Shown: in pieces, positions 33,791 to 41,761 of the stretch
Position numbering within the stretch: position 1 is the stretch's first letter
Layout of the letters: every line of letters starts with the position of its first letter
DNA from: Adlercreutzia sp910585575
Lineage (GTDB): Bacteria; Actinomycetota; Coriobacteriia; Coriobacteriales; Eggerthellaceae
Assembly: GCF_951801035.1 (NCBI RefSeq)
Contig: NZ_CATOKT010000007.1
Reading direction: 5' to 3' (one strand)
Length of the DNA stretch: 64,000 nt
The notes under the pieces: generated by a model
Seen by the model: the letters and a program-made list of their open reading frames with translations, nothing else
Databases searched by the model: none
What the model was told of the DNA's origin: nothing
Made by a program: the position numbers and the translations under genes

Positions 33791-34709
33791 GGGCGCAGGC
33801 ATAGAACGCGCCGAGAGCCACGTTGACGCTGCAGATTTGGCCCATGGCGCCGATGCGCGCGGCAGGGGCAAGCGGGTTTTTCCAAAGCCCCATCATAAGG
33901 GGGTAGCACGCGAGCAGCATGAAGGGCATGATGATAAGGCCCCGGGGAAACCAAAGACCGATAATGAGAACGATGGTGCTGGCCCAGGCCACCAGAAGGC
34001 CATGGTAGAGTACACGGGCGCGCTTGCGTCCGAGCAGCACGGGCAGGGTGCGACGGGAAGCCTCAAGGTCCTTCTCGATATCGCAGGTGTTGTTCGTCAT
34101 CATGATGAGACCGACGCCGATAATGGTGGGAATGCTCCACACGAGCATCATCCAGGAGAAAGTGCCCGAGAGCACCTGATAGCAGGCGAGGGGCATGAGG
34201 CCGCCCATGACGCCGCCGCTGACAATCTCGCCGATGGGCAGGTAGGAGATGGGGGTCTTGCCTCCCGAGTACAGCACGACGATAAGAGCCCCAATAAGGG
34301 CGATGACCAGGGGAATGAATCCAGCGACGGCGATAATGTAGAGGCCCAGCGCAAAGGCGGCCACAAGGAGACCGATAGCATAAGCGAGCACGGATCGGGG
34401 GTTCACGTTGTTGTAGACAAGCACCGCATCGGTAACCTCGACATTGTCATCGGCGCTGTCAGTGCCTTTGACGAAATCGAAATAGTCGTTGAAGGTGTTG
34501 ACCGATGATTGCATGAGAATGCAGATAACAAGAAGCACGACAGCCCTAAGAGGGGAGAATGATCCGCAGGTTGCCTCCGTGCAGCCAACGGCAATAAGGA
34601 CGGGCAAGATAGCAGCGGGCCAGGTATGGGGGGCGGCCAGCTGCATCATAAGGCGGGGAGTGAGAGGGGAGAACGACCGCCCCTCCCCTTTTCTACTATT
34701 AGTACGCAT
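33780..34709 (-). CDS. menA: 1,4-dihydroxy-2-naphthoate polyprenyltransferase (MenA)
   Basis: 309 residues, UbiA-superfamily membrane prenyltransferase with about nine helices. Attaches the isoprenoid tail to dihydroxynaphthoate in menaquinone synthesis. Two Asp-rich prenyl-diphosphate sites are NDYFDFVKGTDSADD (near residue 70) and NNTCDIEKD (near residue 205), in the MenA pattern. Menaquinone would serve the anaerobic electron chains implied by the exported flavoprotein reductase. A weak LexA-like site overlaps the start codon, but I do not rely on it. Confidence 0.88.
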   Translation of the reverse strand: MRTNSRKGEGRSFSPLTPRLMMQLAAPHTWPAAILPVLIAVGCTEATCGSFSPLRAVVLLVICILMQSSVNTFNDYFDFVKGTDSADDNVEVTDAVLVYNNVNPRSVLAYAIGLLVAAFALGLYIIAVAGFIPLVIALIGALIVVLYSGGKTPISYLPIGEIVSGGVMGGLMPLACYQVLSGTFSWMMLVWSIPTIIGVGLIMMTNNTCDIEKDLEASRRTLPVLLGRKRARVLYHGLLVAWASTIVLIIGLWFPRGLIIMPFMLLACYPLMMGLWKNPLAPAARIGAMGQICSVNVALGAFYACALML

Positions 34710-34763
34710 GTTCGTTTTTTGAAATCCTTAGAAGGGGAGTGTTCGATAGGCTCATTATAAAAG

Positions 34764-34787
34764 AAGGCACCCGTTGCCAGGTGCCTT
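34764..34787 (-). terminator. Terminator of the lipoprotein gene
   Basis: Stem AAGGCACC / GGTGCCTT with an 8-base loop, followed on the minus strand by CTTTTATAAT, 28 bases after the lipoprotein stop. Confidence 0.8.
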
Positions 34788-34814
34788 AAGCGGTGCTTGG
34801 AAGAAACCAGCGGG

Positions 34815-35411
34815 CTAGTTGGTCATAAGAGCCGCAGAAATATCGCCCGAAGTAGAAGATGCCGGCTCCCATACGTCATTAACTTTCGTATAAGTAATGG
34901 TAATGGGCTCCGTCGGCTTCAGTTCGACATTGTCCAAAGAGCCAGTGACAATCTCGCCGATTTTCTTATTGATGTCCTCGTTGGACATGCCGGCCAGTTC
35001 GTCGGGGTTCTCGGTGATCTTAGTGACGGCTTCCTCAAGGGCTTTCTGGTAGCCTGTGTAGCTTTTGCAGGTAAGCGTGATTTGCGCTTCGGCCGTGTCG
35101 CCATTAACGGTGATGTCGTCGATGGTGTAGTCGAAGCCGTTGAGGTAGGCCTTCATGAATTCCACGCCGTCAATGCCGTACATGGAGAGCTGGCTCATGT
35201 TGATGCTTTCAGAGAACTCCGTGACAAAGGTGTCGTCCAGGTTTTTGATGCTGTCGAGTTCCGAGCTGAGCGATTGACGGATGGCCTCCGAGTCATCTTG
35301 CGGCTGTGTGCATCCCGAAAGGGTAGCCATGCCAAGAGTCAGAGCCAAAACCGCCAGGAAAGAACCAATGAACCGTGATGTCCTGTTCAAGGAATTTACT
35401 TTACATAACAT
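34815..35411 (-). CDS. Predicted lipoprotein of unknown function
   Basis: 198 residues. Signal peptide ending in a lipobox (TLSGC, Cys near residue 34), then a mostly alpha/beta domain of ~160 residues (EAIRQSLSSELDSIKNLDD, YLNGFDYTIDDITVNGDTAE) recalling the DUF5105-like secreted proteins of gut Firmicutes and Actinobacteria; that comparison is tentative. Local base composition is less GC-rich than its neighbours, a hint of recent acquisition or different expression. AAAGGATG lies upstream of the ATG. Own terminator downstream. Confidence 0.85.
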   Translation of the reverse strand: MLCKVNSLNRTSRFIGSFLAVLALTLGMATLSGCTQPQDDSEAIRQSLSSELDSIKNLDDTFVTEFSESINMSQLSMYGIDGVEFMKAYLNGFDYTIDDITVNGDTAEAQITLTCKSYTGYQKALEEAVTKITENPDELAGMSNEDINKKIGEIVTGSLDNVELKPTEPITITYTKVNDVWEPASSTSGDISAALMTN

Positions 35412-35499
35412 GGATTATCATCCTTTCATTATGAAATCTAAGGCAGGTATCGAAATGGCTGGCGCTATTGTACTTGAAGCTTGTGGAGGCGCCATGGGG

Positions 35500-36051
35500 T
35501 TAGCCCCAGGCGGATTCTCCTGAAGATGACGGTGCCTGCGTTGCGGTGACGCCGTTGCCAAGGATGGAGCTATAGTCGCCCGACTGGAGGGCGTCAAGAA
35601 GAATGGGCATCATGGTCACTACGCCAATGATGTTGAGCACGAGAGCGACAAGGCTAATGAACAAGCCCATGATGGCAGTTTGGCGCAGCGCCTTGGCGTA
35701 GGCTAAAAACGGCGAAGATGGATTGGCGAGCACTCGTTTGGTTTTAAAGAATGCCAAGAGCGCGCAAATGAGCGAGACTGAGCTGAGCAGCACGCCGCCG
35801 ATGATAAAAGAAACCGGACCGCCGATAGTGGCGATGGTAGAAAGCGTACGTGCTGAATTGAGCTCTGATTGCTCAGCAATGGTTTGAGGCCCGGAAGTTT
35901 CTGGCGTTTCTGGCGTTGGGGTTTGCGGCGCGATGGGCTGAGGCTCAGGCGGCAAAGGAGCCTGCGGGTTCTGTTGAGAAACGGGGCCGTTCGTGCCTTG
36001 GGATGACTCCGGGGCTTCCGGCTGCTGGGGCTTGTTGTCTTGTTCGGTCAT
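35500..36051 (-). CDS. Pro/Gln-rich membrane protein, DUF4190-like
   Basis: 183 residues. The N-terminal ~65 residues are disordered and rich in Pro, Gln and Glu (PQAPLPPEPQPIAPQTPTP), followed by two membrane helices (ISFIIGGVLLSSVSLICALLAF region and LFISLVALVLNIIGVVTMM) separated by a short basic loop, the arrangement of DUF4190-type proteins. Function unknown. The start at 36051 (MTEQDN) lies between dut and this frame; an in-frame ATG at 36132 would overlap dut and is less likely. Fifteen bases after the dut stop, so possibly co-transcribed. Confidence 0.78.
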   Translation of the reverse strand: MTEQDNKPQQPEAPESSQGTNGPVSQQNPQAPLPPEPQPIAPQTPTPETPETSGPQTIAEQSELNSARTLSTIATIGGPVSFIIGGVLLSSVSLICALLAFFKTKRVLANPSSPFLAYAKALRQTAIMGLFISLVALVLNIIGVVTMMPILLDALQSGDYSSILGNGVTATQAPSSSGESAWG

Positions 36052-36065
36052 GGTTCGCTCGATTC

Positions 36066-36503
36066 TTATTGAAGCCCGCTGCTGCCAAAACCCTGGACGC
36101 CTCGGTCGCTGGAAGGAAGCTCGTCGGCGCACTGGAGGCGGACTGCGGGGACGGGAATGATCATTAATTGGGCGATCCGGTCGCCTCTTTCGAAGGAAAA
36201 AGCCTGATCAGAATCAAGATTGACAAGGCTAACTTTAATTTCGCCACGATAGCCGCTGTCAATGAGACCCGGAGCGTTGACGACGGAGATGCCGTGTTTG
36301 GCGGCCAAACCGCTCCGGGGAATGACGAGAGCGGCGTAGCCCTCGGGAAGCGCTAAGGCAAACCCGCAGGGAACCAATTGGCGCTCTCCTGGTTCGAGGG
36401 TGCCGCTAATGGTGGAGCGGATATCAAGGGCAGCGTCCCCTGGGTGAGCATAGGCCGGGGCGGGTAGTTCGGTATCGAGGAGCTTGATGGGGATATTGAG
36501 CAC
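36066..36503 (-). CDS. dut: dUTP diphosphatase (dUTPase)
   Basis: 145 residues; hydrolyses dUTP to dUMP, keeping uracil out of DNA. All five trimeric-dUTPase motifs are visible: DAALDIRS, PRSGLAAKHG, LIDSGYRGEI, RGDRIAQLMI and the C-terminal DRGVQGFGSSG lid. Follows nrdR by 4 bases, linking dNTP sanitation with ribonucleotide reductase control. Confidence 0.96.
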   Translation of the reverse strand: MLNIPIKLLDTELPAPAYAHPGDAALDIRSTISGTLEPGERQLVPCGFALALPEGYAALVIPRSGLAAKHGISVVNAPGLIDSGYRGEIKVSLVNLDSDQAFSFERGDRIAQLMIIPVPAVRLQCADELPSSDRGVQGFGSSGLQ

Positions 36504-36507
36504 GGCA

Positions 36508-36954
36508 CTACCCTATCTCTTTCAGGGCGGCCGAAAACTCTTCGATGCTCTGGAAATCTTTGTAGACGCTGGCAAACCGAATATAGGCAACGTCATCGAG
36601 GTTAGCGAGCCGCGCGAGCACCATGTCGCCGAGGTCCTTCGATTTGATTTCCGTGCGCTGGGTCGACCGGAGCTCGGTTTCGATACTGGCAATGAGGTTG
36701 TCTACCTTTTCAGGCGTGATAGGCCGTTTCGCGCAAGCGATAAGAAGGCCGCGCATCAGCTTCGCTCGATCGAACACCTCAGAGGAGCCATCGGTCTTTG
36801 TTACGAGAATGGGGTTTTCCGCCAGGCGCTCATAGGTGGTGAATCGATGGCCGCATTCAAGGCATTCGCGACGCCGACGAATAGAGGCTCCTTCGTCCGC
36901 CGAGCGAGAATCGACGACTTTTGATTCGGGATAGCCGCAGGATGGACAACGCAT
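36508..36954 (-). CDS. nrdR: Transcriptional repressor NrdR
   Basis: 148 residues. Zinc ribbon (CPSCGYPESKVVDSR ... CLECGHRFTTYER) followed by an ATP-cone (VTKTDGSSEVFDRAKLMRGL). Represses ribonucleotide reductase genes according to ATP/dATP. The ATG at 36954 is preceded by AGGAG; a TTG at 36969 is open in frame but precludes this site. Upstream gene on the same strand is the SOS peptide gene at 37063, without a clear terminator between. Confidence 0.95.
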   Translation of the reverse strand: MRCPSCGYPESKVVDSRSADEGASIRRRRECLECGHRFTTYERLAENPILVTKTDGSSEVFDRAKLMRGLLIACAKRPITPEKVDNLIASIETELRSTQRTEIKSKDLGDMVLARLANLDDVAYIRFASVYKDFQSIEEFSAALKEIG

Positions 36955-37062
36955 AGGGTCTCCTAACAATGAGTGTGAAGCCCATCATACCCTATGAAGA
37001 GACGCATCCTTGCGTTTTCAAAACATTGCTACCATCGCGACACCCCAGAGGTGCCCGCTTAC

Positions 37063-37134
37063 CTAGGCAAAGAAGATGACAAAGCTGGCGATGGTGCTGA
37101 GGGCGAAAGCGATGGGGAATTCATAGCGAGCCAT
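37063..37134 (-). CDS. 23-residue hydrophobic SOS-controlled peptide (predicted)
   Basis: A 24-codon frame encoding a peptide that begins MARYE and is hydrophobic thereafter (ending SFVIFFA), enough for one membrane helix. AGGAGAG lies 6 bases before the ATG. The promoter at 37177-37205 faces it, with a LexA box filling the -35/-10 spacer and a second box over the predicted start of transcription, so expression should be SOS-induced. Divergent from lexA, the place where Gram-positives often keep an SOS cell-division inhibitor (yneA and similar). Function is inference: a small inner-membrane division inhibitor or toxin. No homologue recognised. Confidence 0.65.
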   Translation of the reverse strand: MARYEFPIAFALSTIASFVIFFA

Positions 37135-37151
37135 TTTTCTCTCCTGACCTC

Positions 37152-37181
37152 TTGCGTAGAACCTTTGTTCGTGGTTATAAT
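37152..37181 (+). promoter_or_regulatory. lexA promoter
   Basis: -35 TTGCGT (37152-37157), 18-base spacer, -10 TATAAT (37176-37181). The spacer contains the upstream LexA box and the start of transcription falls in the downstream one. Confidence 0.75.
37158..37171. promoter_or_regulatory. LexA box 2 (lexA/peptide intergenic)
   Basis: AGAACCTTTGTTCG has a perfect GAACnnnnGTTC core. It lies in the lexA promoter spacer and over the predicted transcription start of the divergent peptide gene. Confidence 0.65.
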
Positions 37182-37205
37182 AGATCGAACAAAAGTTCAT
37201 GTCAA
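37177..37205 (-). promoter_or_regulatory. Promoter of the SOS peptide gene
   Basis: Minus strand: -35 TTGACA (37200-37205), exactly 17-base spacer, -10 TATTAT (37177-37182). The LexA box at 37186-37199 sits wholly in the spacer, as at recA. Confidence 0.75.
37186..37199. promoter_or_regulatory. LexA box 1 (lexA/peptide intergenic)
   Basis: CGAACAAAAGTTCA, with a perfect GAACnnnnGTTC core (12 of 14 consensus positions). Confidence 0.75.
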
Positions 37206-37245
37206 GAGAAAATAAAACAAATGTACGTTTTTGAAAGGATGCACT

Positions 37246-37884
37246 ATGACGCACAAAGTGACCAAGAGGCAGCAAGCGGTGCTCGACTGCATCGAGGCCT
37301 GCATCCGAGAGAAAGGGTACGGTCCGACGGTGCGCGAGGTGTGCCAGTCTCTGGGCCTCTCCTCCCCTTCCACCGTGCACGTGCATTTGAAGGCGCTTGA
37401 AGAGAAGGGCTTTATCAAGCGCGATCCTCTCAAGTCCCGTTCCATTGCCCTCACCTATGCCATCGAAGACGCTGCGTCGGCCGCCGTTTCGGGGGCAGAG
37501 GCCTACAGCAATTTGGTCACCATTCCCCTTGTGGGCAATGTTGCTGCCGGCTCCCCTATTCTGGCCGAAGAAAACATCACTGACAACATCACGCTCCCCA
37601 CTGATATTGTGGGCGATGCTCCTTCGTTCATGTTGTCCGTTCGCGGTGAATCAATGATCGAGGCCGGCATCAACGACGGTGATTACGTAGTCGTGAAAGA
37701 GCAGCCTGTGGCTAACAACGGCGATATTGTCGTGGCCATCATCGACGATGGCGCAACGGTCAAGCGCTTCTACAAAGAGGCCGATCATATTCGGCTGCAG
37801 CCAGAAAACTCCTCCATGGAGCCTATTATCACCACGCAATGCTCCATCGCTGGCAAAGTGGTTGCGGTGTTTCGTCGCCTGTAG
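37246..37884 (+). CDS. lexA: SOS repressor LexA
   Basis: 212 residues. N-terminal winged helix (KRQQAVLDCIEACIREKGYG, GLSSPSTVHVHLKALEEKG) and C-terminal autoprotease domain. Cleavage site A101-G102 (GNVAAGSP); catalytic S136 (RGESMIEAG) and K173 (GATVKRF), with the 37-residue Ser-Lys spacing of LexA. RecA-stimulated self-cleavage lifts repression of dinB, recA, the peptide gene and lexA. ATG at 37246 follows GAAAGGA; the ATG at 37231 overlaps that site and is less likely. Confidence 0.97.
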   Translation: MTHKVTKRQQAVLDCIEACIREKGYGPTVREVCQSLGLSSPSTVHVHLKALEEKGFIKRDPLKSRSIALTYAIEDAASAAVSGAEAYSNLVTIPLVGNVAAGSPILAEENITDNITLPTDIVGDAPSFMLSVRGESMIEAGINDGDYVVVKEQPVANNGDIVVAIIDDGATVKRFYKEADHIRLQPENSSMEPIITTQCSIAGKVVAVFRRL

Positions 37885-37917
37885 GGTTTCGACTTCCCTC
37901 CCCCTCCCTTGTTCAGC

Positions 37918-37951
37918 AAAGTGCGCCCTTTCACAGGAAAGGGCGCACTTT
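37918..37951. terminator. Bidirectional terminator between lexA and hflX
   Basis: A 15-bp perfect stem (arms 37918-37932 and 37937-37951) with a 4-base loop and A/T-rich outer ends on both sides, lying between convergent genes. Confidence 0.85.
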
Positions 37952-37987
37952 CTGCTTGGAGCGCATTAGGTTGGCCATGGGATAGGG

Positions 37988-39295
37988 CTAGCAGGCAAAG
38001 GCCTCAAAGGAAGCGGCGAAGGCAGGTGAAACCAGCATTTGCAGATGCGTGCCATCGGCCTCATGGTTCTCGGAGATAATATGACACCGCTCATGGGCCA
38101 ACGACACCAAATCGCCCCGCTGGTAAGGGATAACCACGTCAAGCTTCACGTCGCTGGCTGAAGCTGAGGCGGCTATGGCCGAGACCAGGGCGTCGATCCC
38201 CTCGCCGGTCTTTGCTGAGACGAACTGGGCATGGGGGAATCGACGTTTCAAGCCGGCCTTAGTGTCGTCATCGAGCATATCGCACTTGTTGAATACCTGA
38301 ATCGTTGCGATATCTTGGGCGCTGATCTGGTCGAGAACGTCATGGACCGCATCGATTTGCCCCTCGAACTCTGGCGAGGAGGCATCGACGACGTGAAGAA
38401 TAAGGTCGGCACCGGTAATTTCATCGAGGGTGGACTTGAAGGCTTCCACCAAGGTGGTCGGAAGCTTCTGGATGAACCCAACGGTGTCAGTGACGGTGAT
38501 TTCGCGTCCCTCGGGCAGCTCGAACTTGCGTGTTGTGGAATCAAGCGTGGCGAACAGCTTGTCGTAGCTGAGCACGTCGGATCCCGTAAGTCGGTTGATG
38601 AGCGAGCTTTTGCCCGCGTTGGTGTAACCCGCCAGGGCTACCTTGAACATACCGCTGCCATAGCGGCTCTCGCGCTGCAGCGAGCGCACCTCGCTTAAGT
38701 GGGCAAGCTCGCGGCGAATCGAGGTGATGCGCTTGCGCACCATACGACGGTCGACCTCCAGCTGGCTTTCGCCCTCACCGAAGCGCGAACCGACGCCACC
38801 GCCCATGCGGTTCGAGGCCAAGTGGGCCCACATGCCGCGCAGGCGGGGGTACAGGTACTGGTTCTGGGCCAGGCGCACCTGCAGACGACCCTCTTTCGAG
38901 GTGGCGTGCAGGGCGAAGATGTCGAGGATGAGGGCGGTGCGGTCAATGACCTTCACTGACTTGTCCATGATTTTCTCAAGGTTGGCCTGCTGGGACGGCG
39001 TGAGCTCATCGTCGAAAACGACGAGATCGGCCTCGTGGGCACGAGCCAATTCGGCAATTTCCTCGGCCTTGCCCGAACCTACGAACGTACGGGGATTGGG
39101 AGCGTCGAGCTTTTGCGTCGTGAAGGCCACCGTATCGGCGCCGGCGGTGTCGGCAAGACGCTCGAGCTCGGCCATGGATGAGCCCAGGGGCCATTCAAGA
39201 CCCGGACGATCCACGCCCACCAGCACAGCGCGCTCGCGGCGCTCTTCGGCCAGAGTGGCCGGTCCTTTTTGAATAACGGAAGAGTATTCAGTCAT
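37988..39295 (-). CDS. hflX: Ribosome-associated GTPase HflX
   Basis: 435 residues. N-terminal HflX domain with an unusual helical stretch (RRERAVLVGVDRPGLEW...), then the GTPase domain: P-loop GYTNAGKSSLINRL near residue 220, switch TDTVGFIQKLP (G3), and NKCD (G4, VFNKCDMLDD). HflX splits stalled or stressed 70S ribosomes. GAAGGAG upstream of the ATG. Monocistronic, with a possible structured leader (39315-39359). Confidence 0.95.
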   Translation of the reverse strand: MTEYSSVIQKGPATLAEERRERAVLVGVDRPGLEWPLGSSMAELERLADTAGADTVAFTTQKLDAPNPRTFVGSGKAEEIAELARAHEADLVVFDDELTPSQQANLEKIMDKSVKVIDRTALILDIFALHATSKEGRLQVRLAQNQYLYPRLRGMWAHLASNRMGGGVGSRFGEGESQLEVDRRMVRKRITSIRRELAHLSEVRSLQRESRYGSGMFKVALAGYTNAGKSSLINRLTGSDVLSYDKLFATLDSTTRKFELPEGREITVTDTVGFIQKLPTTLVEAFKSTLDEITGADLILHVVDASSPEFEGQIDAVHDVLDQISAQDIATIQVFNKCDMLDDDTKAGLKRRFPHAQFVSAKTGEGIDALVSAIAASASASDVKLDVVIPYQRGDLVSLAHERCHIISENHEADGTHLQMLVSPAFAASFEAFAC

Positions 39296-39314
39296 AGTCC
39301 ATGCTCCTTCTCTT

Positions 39315-39423
39315 GTAACGACGGGAATACCAAATGAAGCGGTTGGTGAAAGTCGTTACAGGCGCATGGGCATCACTCCTCGATCGGCACCAAAAGGGTG
39401 CGGGACAAGTGTTCCGTATAATA
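39315..39423 (-). promoter_or_regulatory. hflX leader with inverted repeat and extended -10 promoter
   Basis: On the minus strand an extended -10 TGCTATTAT (-10 at 39418-39423) is followed by a ~115-base leader. The leader contains an 8-bp perfect inverted repeat GTAACGAC / GTCGTTAC (39315-39322 and 39352-39359) ending 4 bases from the ribosome site. A -35 is not evident. Confidence 0.45.
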
Positions 39424-39451
39424 GCACAACCCGCGGAAAAGGCCAGTTCTC

Positions 39452-40399
39452 TCATACGGGAAGCGCTGACCTATCGAGCTGCGCGAGGATTTCCCGGCTC
39501 ATGCGCTGGATGTCTCCATCATCGGCGTCGATCCAGTGTATTCGGCTATCTCGTCGGAACCAGGTGCGTTGGCGCTTTGCGTAGCGGCGTGTGGCTTGCT
39601 TGATGCTCTCAACGGCTTCGTCCAGCGTGCAGCGCCCTTCAAGCGCTTCGACAATCTCCTTGTAGCCGATGGCCTGGGGCGCCGTGACTCCTTGGCGAAA
39701 GCCGTCTGCTAACAGCCCCTTGACCTCGTTGAGCAAACCTTGCTCCATCATGGCGTCGACGCGGCGGTTGATGCGCTCATTGAGGATAGCGGGATCAACC
39801 GCTAGTCCGAACTGCACCGAGGGAAGATAGGACGGAATATGGGACAGCTGCTCCTTTTGCCGCGCGTAGGAGCCCCCCTCTTCCAGCAGCTCGAAGGCGC
39901 GCACTACGCGGCGCACGTTGTTGGGATGCACTACCGCGGCGCTTTCCGGGTCGCGTTCCTGCAGGAGGCGCCACAGGGCCTCGTTGCCGTGGGTCGCGGC
40001 GTAGGCGGTATAGCGATCGCGCACCGGATTGGCCACCTGATCGCCAGTGGGAAATTGGTAATCGTCGATAACGGCGCGCACATAGAGCCCGGTGCCGCCG
40101 CACAGGACAGCCGGGGTTCCCTGATCGTCGAGCTTTTCAATGCAGGTGCGACCGTACTCTTGAAAGAGCGCGGCGCTATAGGGTTCTCCGGGGTTGCGCA
40201 GGTCGAAGCCGTAGTGCGGCACAAGGCGCTCGCGGACGGGGAGCTTACCGGTGCCGATGTCCATGCCGCGATAGAGTTGCATGGAGTCAGCACTGATCAC
40301 GGCGCCGTCTAGCGCAAGGGCCACCTGCTGGGCCACGTCGGTCTTGCCGCTGGCCGTGGGACCGACAAGGGCGATAACAGGCGTCTTAAGCGTTTTCAT
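39452..40399 (-). CDS. miaA: tRNA dimethylallyltransferase (MiaA)
   Basis: 315 residues. Adds a dimethylallyl group to A37 of tRNAs reading U-starting codons. P-loop ALVGPTASGKTDVAQ (residues 10-24), then SADSMQLYRGMDIGTGK, and RRYAKRQRTWFRRD at the C-terminus, all diagnostic. The start overlaps the end of miaB by 14 bases; MiaB acts on the MiaA product, so the pair forms one pathway. Confidence 0.96.
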   Translation of the reverse strand: MKTLKTPVIALVGPTASGKTDVAQQVALALDGAVISADSMQLYRGMDIGTGKLPVRERLVPHYGFDLRNPGEPYSAALFQEYGRTCIEKLDDQGTPAVLCGGTGLYVRAVIDDYQFPTGDQVANPVRDRYTAYAATHGNEALWRLLQERDPESAAVVHPNNVRRVVRAFELLEEGGSYARQKEQLSHIPSYLPSVQFGLAVDPAILNERINRRVDAMMEQGLLNEVKGLLADGFRQGVTAPQAIGYKEIVEALEGRCTLDEAVESIKQATRRYAKRQRTWFRRDSRIHWIDADDGDIQRMSREILAQLDRSALPV

Positions 40400-41750
40400 C
40401 GGCCACCGTGCCGGCCAGGTACCAAGTGCGTGCTTCGTCGATGGTCACGGGTACCGTCGTGCCGATAAGGTCATCGATGGCGACGCCCAAGGGCAGCGGC
40501 GCGTGCACCGTTTGGTTTTTCGGGCTGCGTCCCGCCAGAATGCCGTCGTCGCGCTTGGAAGTGCCCTCCACGAGCACGGGCACTGTTCTCCCCTGCTCGC
40601 TCTGGTTGGCCTCGAAAGCCTTGCGCTGCACCAAGTCGACCAAGCGATCGAAGCGATCCTGAATGACCTCGCGCGGAGTGTCGTCTTCCATCTCGGCGGC
40701 CGGTGTGCCCTCGCGCTTCGAATAGATAAACGTGAACACTTGGTGGTAGCCTACCTCCTCGACCAGGCGATAGGTTTCCATGAAGTCCTCTTCGGTTTCC
40801 CCGGGAAAGCCCACAATGATGTCGGTGGACAGGGCGATGTCGGGAACGACGGCGCGCAGCTTCTCGATAAGCTCAAGGTAATGCTCGCGTGTATAGCGGC
40901 GGTTCATGGCCTTCAAAATGCGATTCGAGCCCGATTGCACGGGAAGATGAAGCGCGGGCATGAGCGATCGAAGGGTGCCGAACCGTGCGATGACCTCGTC
41001 GGTGAGATCCTTCGGATGGCTGGTGGCGAAGCGCAAACGCTCGATGCCGGTTGCATCGACGGCGTCGAGCACATCGGCAAAACGCGGCGCACCGTAAAGA
41101 TCGCGCCCGTAGGAGTTCACGTTCTGGCCAAGCAGAGTGATCTCCTTCACACCCGCATCGACGTAGCTTTGAGCCTCCTGGGCGATGTCCTCCAGGGCGC
41201 GCGATTTCTCTCGCCCGCGCACATAGGGAACGATGCAGTAGGTGCAGAAGTTGTTGCATCCCACGGTGATAGGCAGCCACGCGGCCCAGTCTTGCTCGCG
41301 GTCAGTGGGCAGCGAGGAGGAAAAATCCTCGGCGGCGTCGAGCACCTCGACGCGATGGCCTCCTTCTTGGGCGGCAGCCGTAAGCAGCCCTGGCAAAGAG
41401 CCAAGGTTATGGGTGCCGAAGACCACATCGAGATGCGGCAGCTGCTCGGTGAGCTTCTCACCGTCGCGTTGGCCGATGCAGCCACCGACGGCAATGAGGC
41501 GCTTAGAGAAGGAGCTGCCATCGCGTACGGGAATGTTTTTCATAGAGGCCACTTGGCCATAGAGGCGCGTATCAGCGGCCTCGCGCACGCAGCAGGTCAT
41601 GAACGCGACGATGTCCGCCTCTTCGATAGTGTCGACGGGCAGCGCCCCGAGCCCTTCCAGCATGCCGGCAACGCGCTCAGAATCGTGCTTGTTCATTTGG
41701 CATCCGAACGTGTGGATGCAGAAGGTGGCTCCTTCGAATACTGAGCTCAT
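40386..41750 (-). CDS. miaB: tRNA-2-methylthio-N6-dimethylallyladenosine synthase (MiaB)
   Basis: 454 residues. Radical SAM methylthiotransferase. N-terminal UPF0004 domain with cluster cysteines (CIHTFGCQMNKHDSERV, C11 and C17; CCVREAADTR), central radical SAM motif CNNFCTYCIVPYVRG near residue 156, and C-terminal TRAM domain (RTVPVLVEGTSKRDDG). Distinct from the RimO paralogue at 48351, which has FVTLGCAKNEVDS. Between spoVS and miaA on one likely transcript. Confidence 0.96.
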   Translation of the reverse strand: MSSVFEGATFCIHTFGCQMNKHDSERVAGMLEGLGALPVDTIEEADIVAFMTCCVREAADTRLYGQVASMKNIPVRDGSSFSKRLIAVGGCIGQRDGEKLTEQLPHLDVVFGTHNLGSLPGLLTAAAQEGGHRVEVLDAAEDFSSSLPTDREQDWAAWLPITVGCNNFCTYCIVPYVRGREKSRALEDIAQEAQSYVDAGVKEITLLGQNVNSYGRDLYGAPRFADVLDAVDATGIERLRFATSHPKDLTDEVIARFGTLRSLMPALHLPVQSGSNRILKAMNRRYTREHYLELIEKLRAVVPDIALSTDIIVGFPGETEEDFMETYRLVEEVGYHQVFTFIYSKREGTPAAEMEDDTPREVIQDRFDRLVDLVQRKAFEANQSEQGRTVPVLVEGTSKRDDGILAGRSPKNQTVHAPLPLGVAIDDLIGTTVPVTIDEARTWYLAGTVADENA

Positions 41751-41761
41751 AACGGCCGCCG

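Noticed and set aside
34701..34714. LexA-like site over the menA start codon
   Set aside because: Only one half-site is intact (GAACnnnnGTAC, 12 of 14 positions) and it overlaps the start codon with no clear promoter; menA has no known SOS link.
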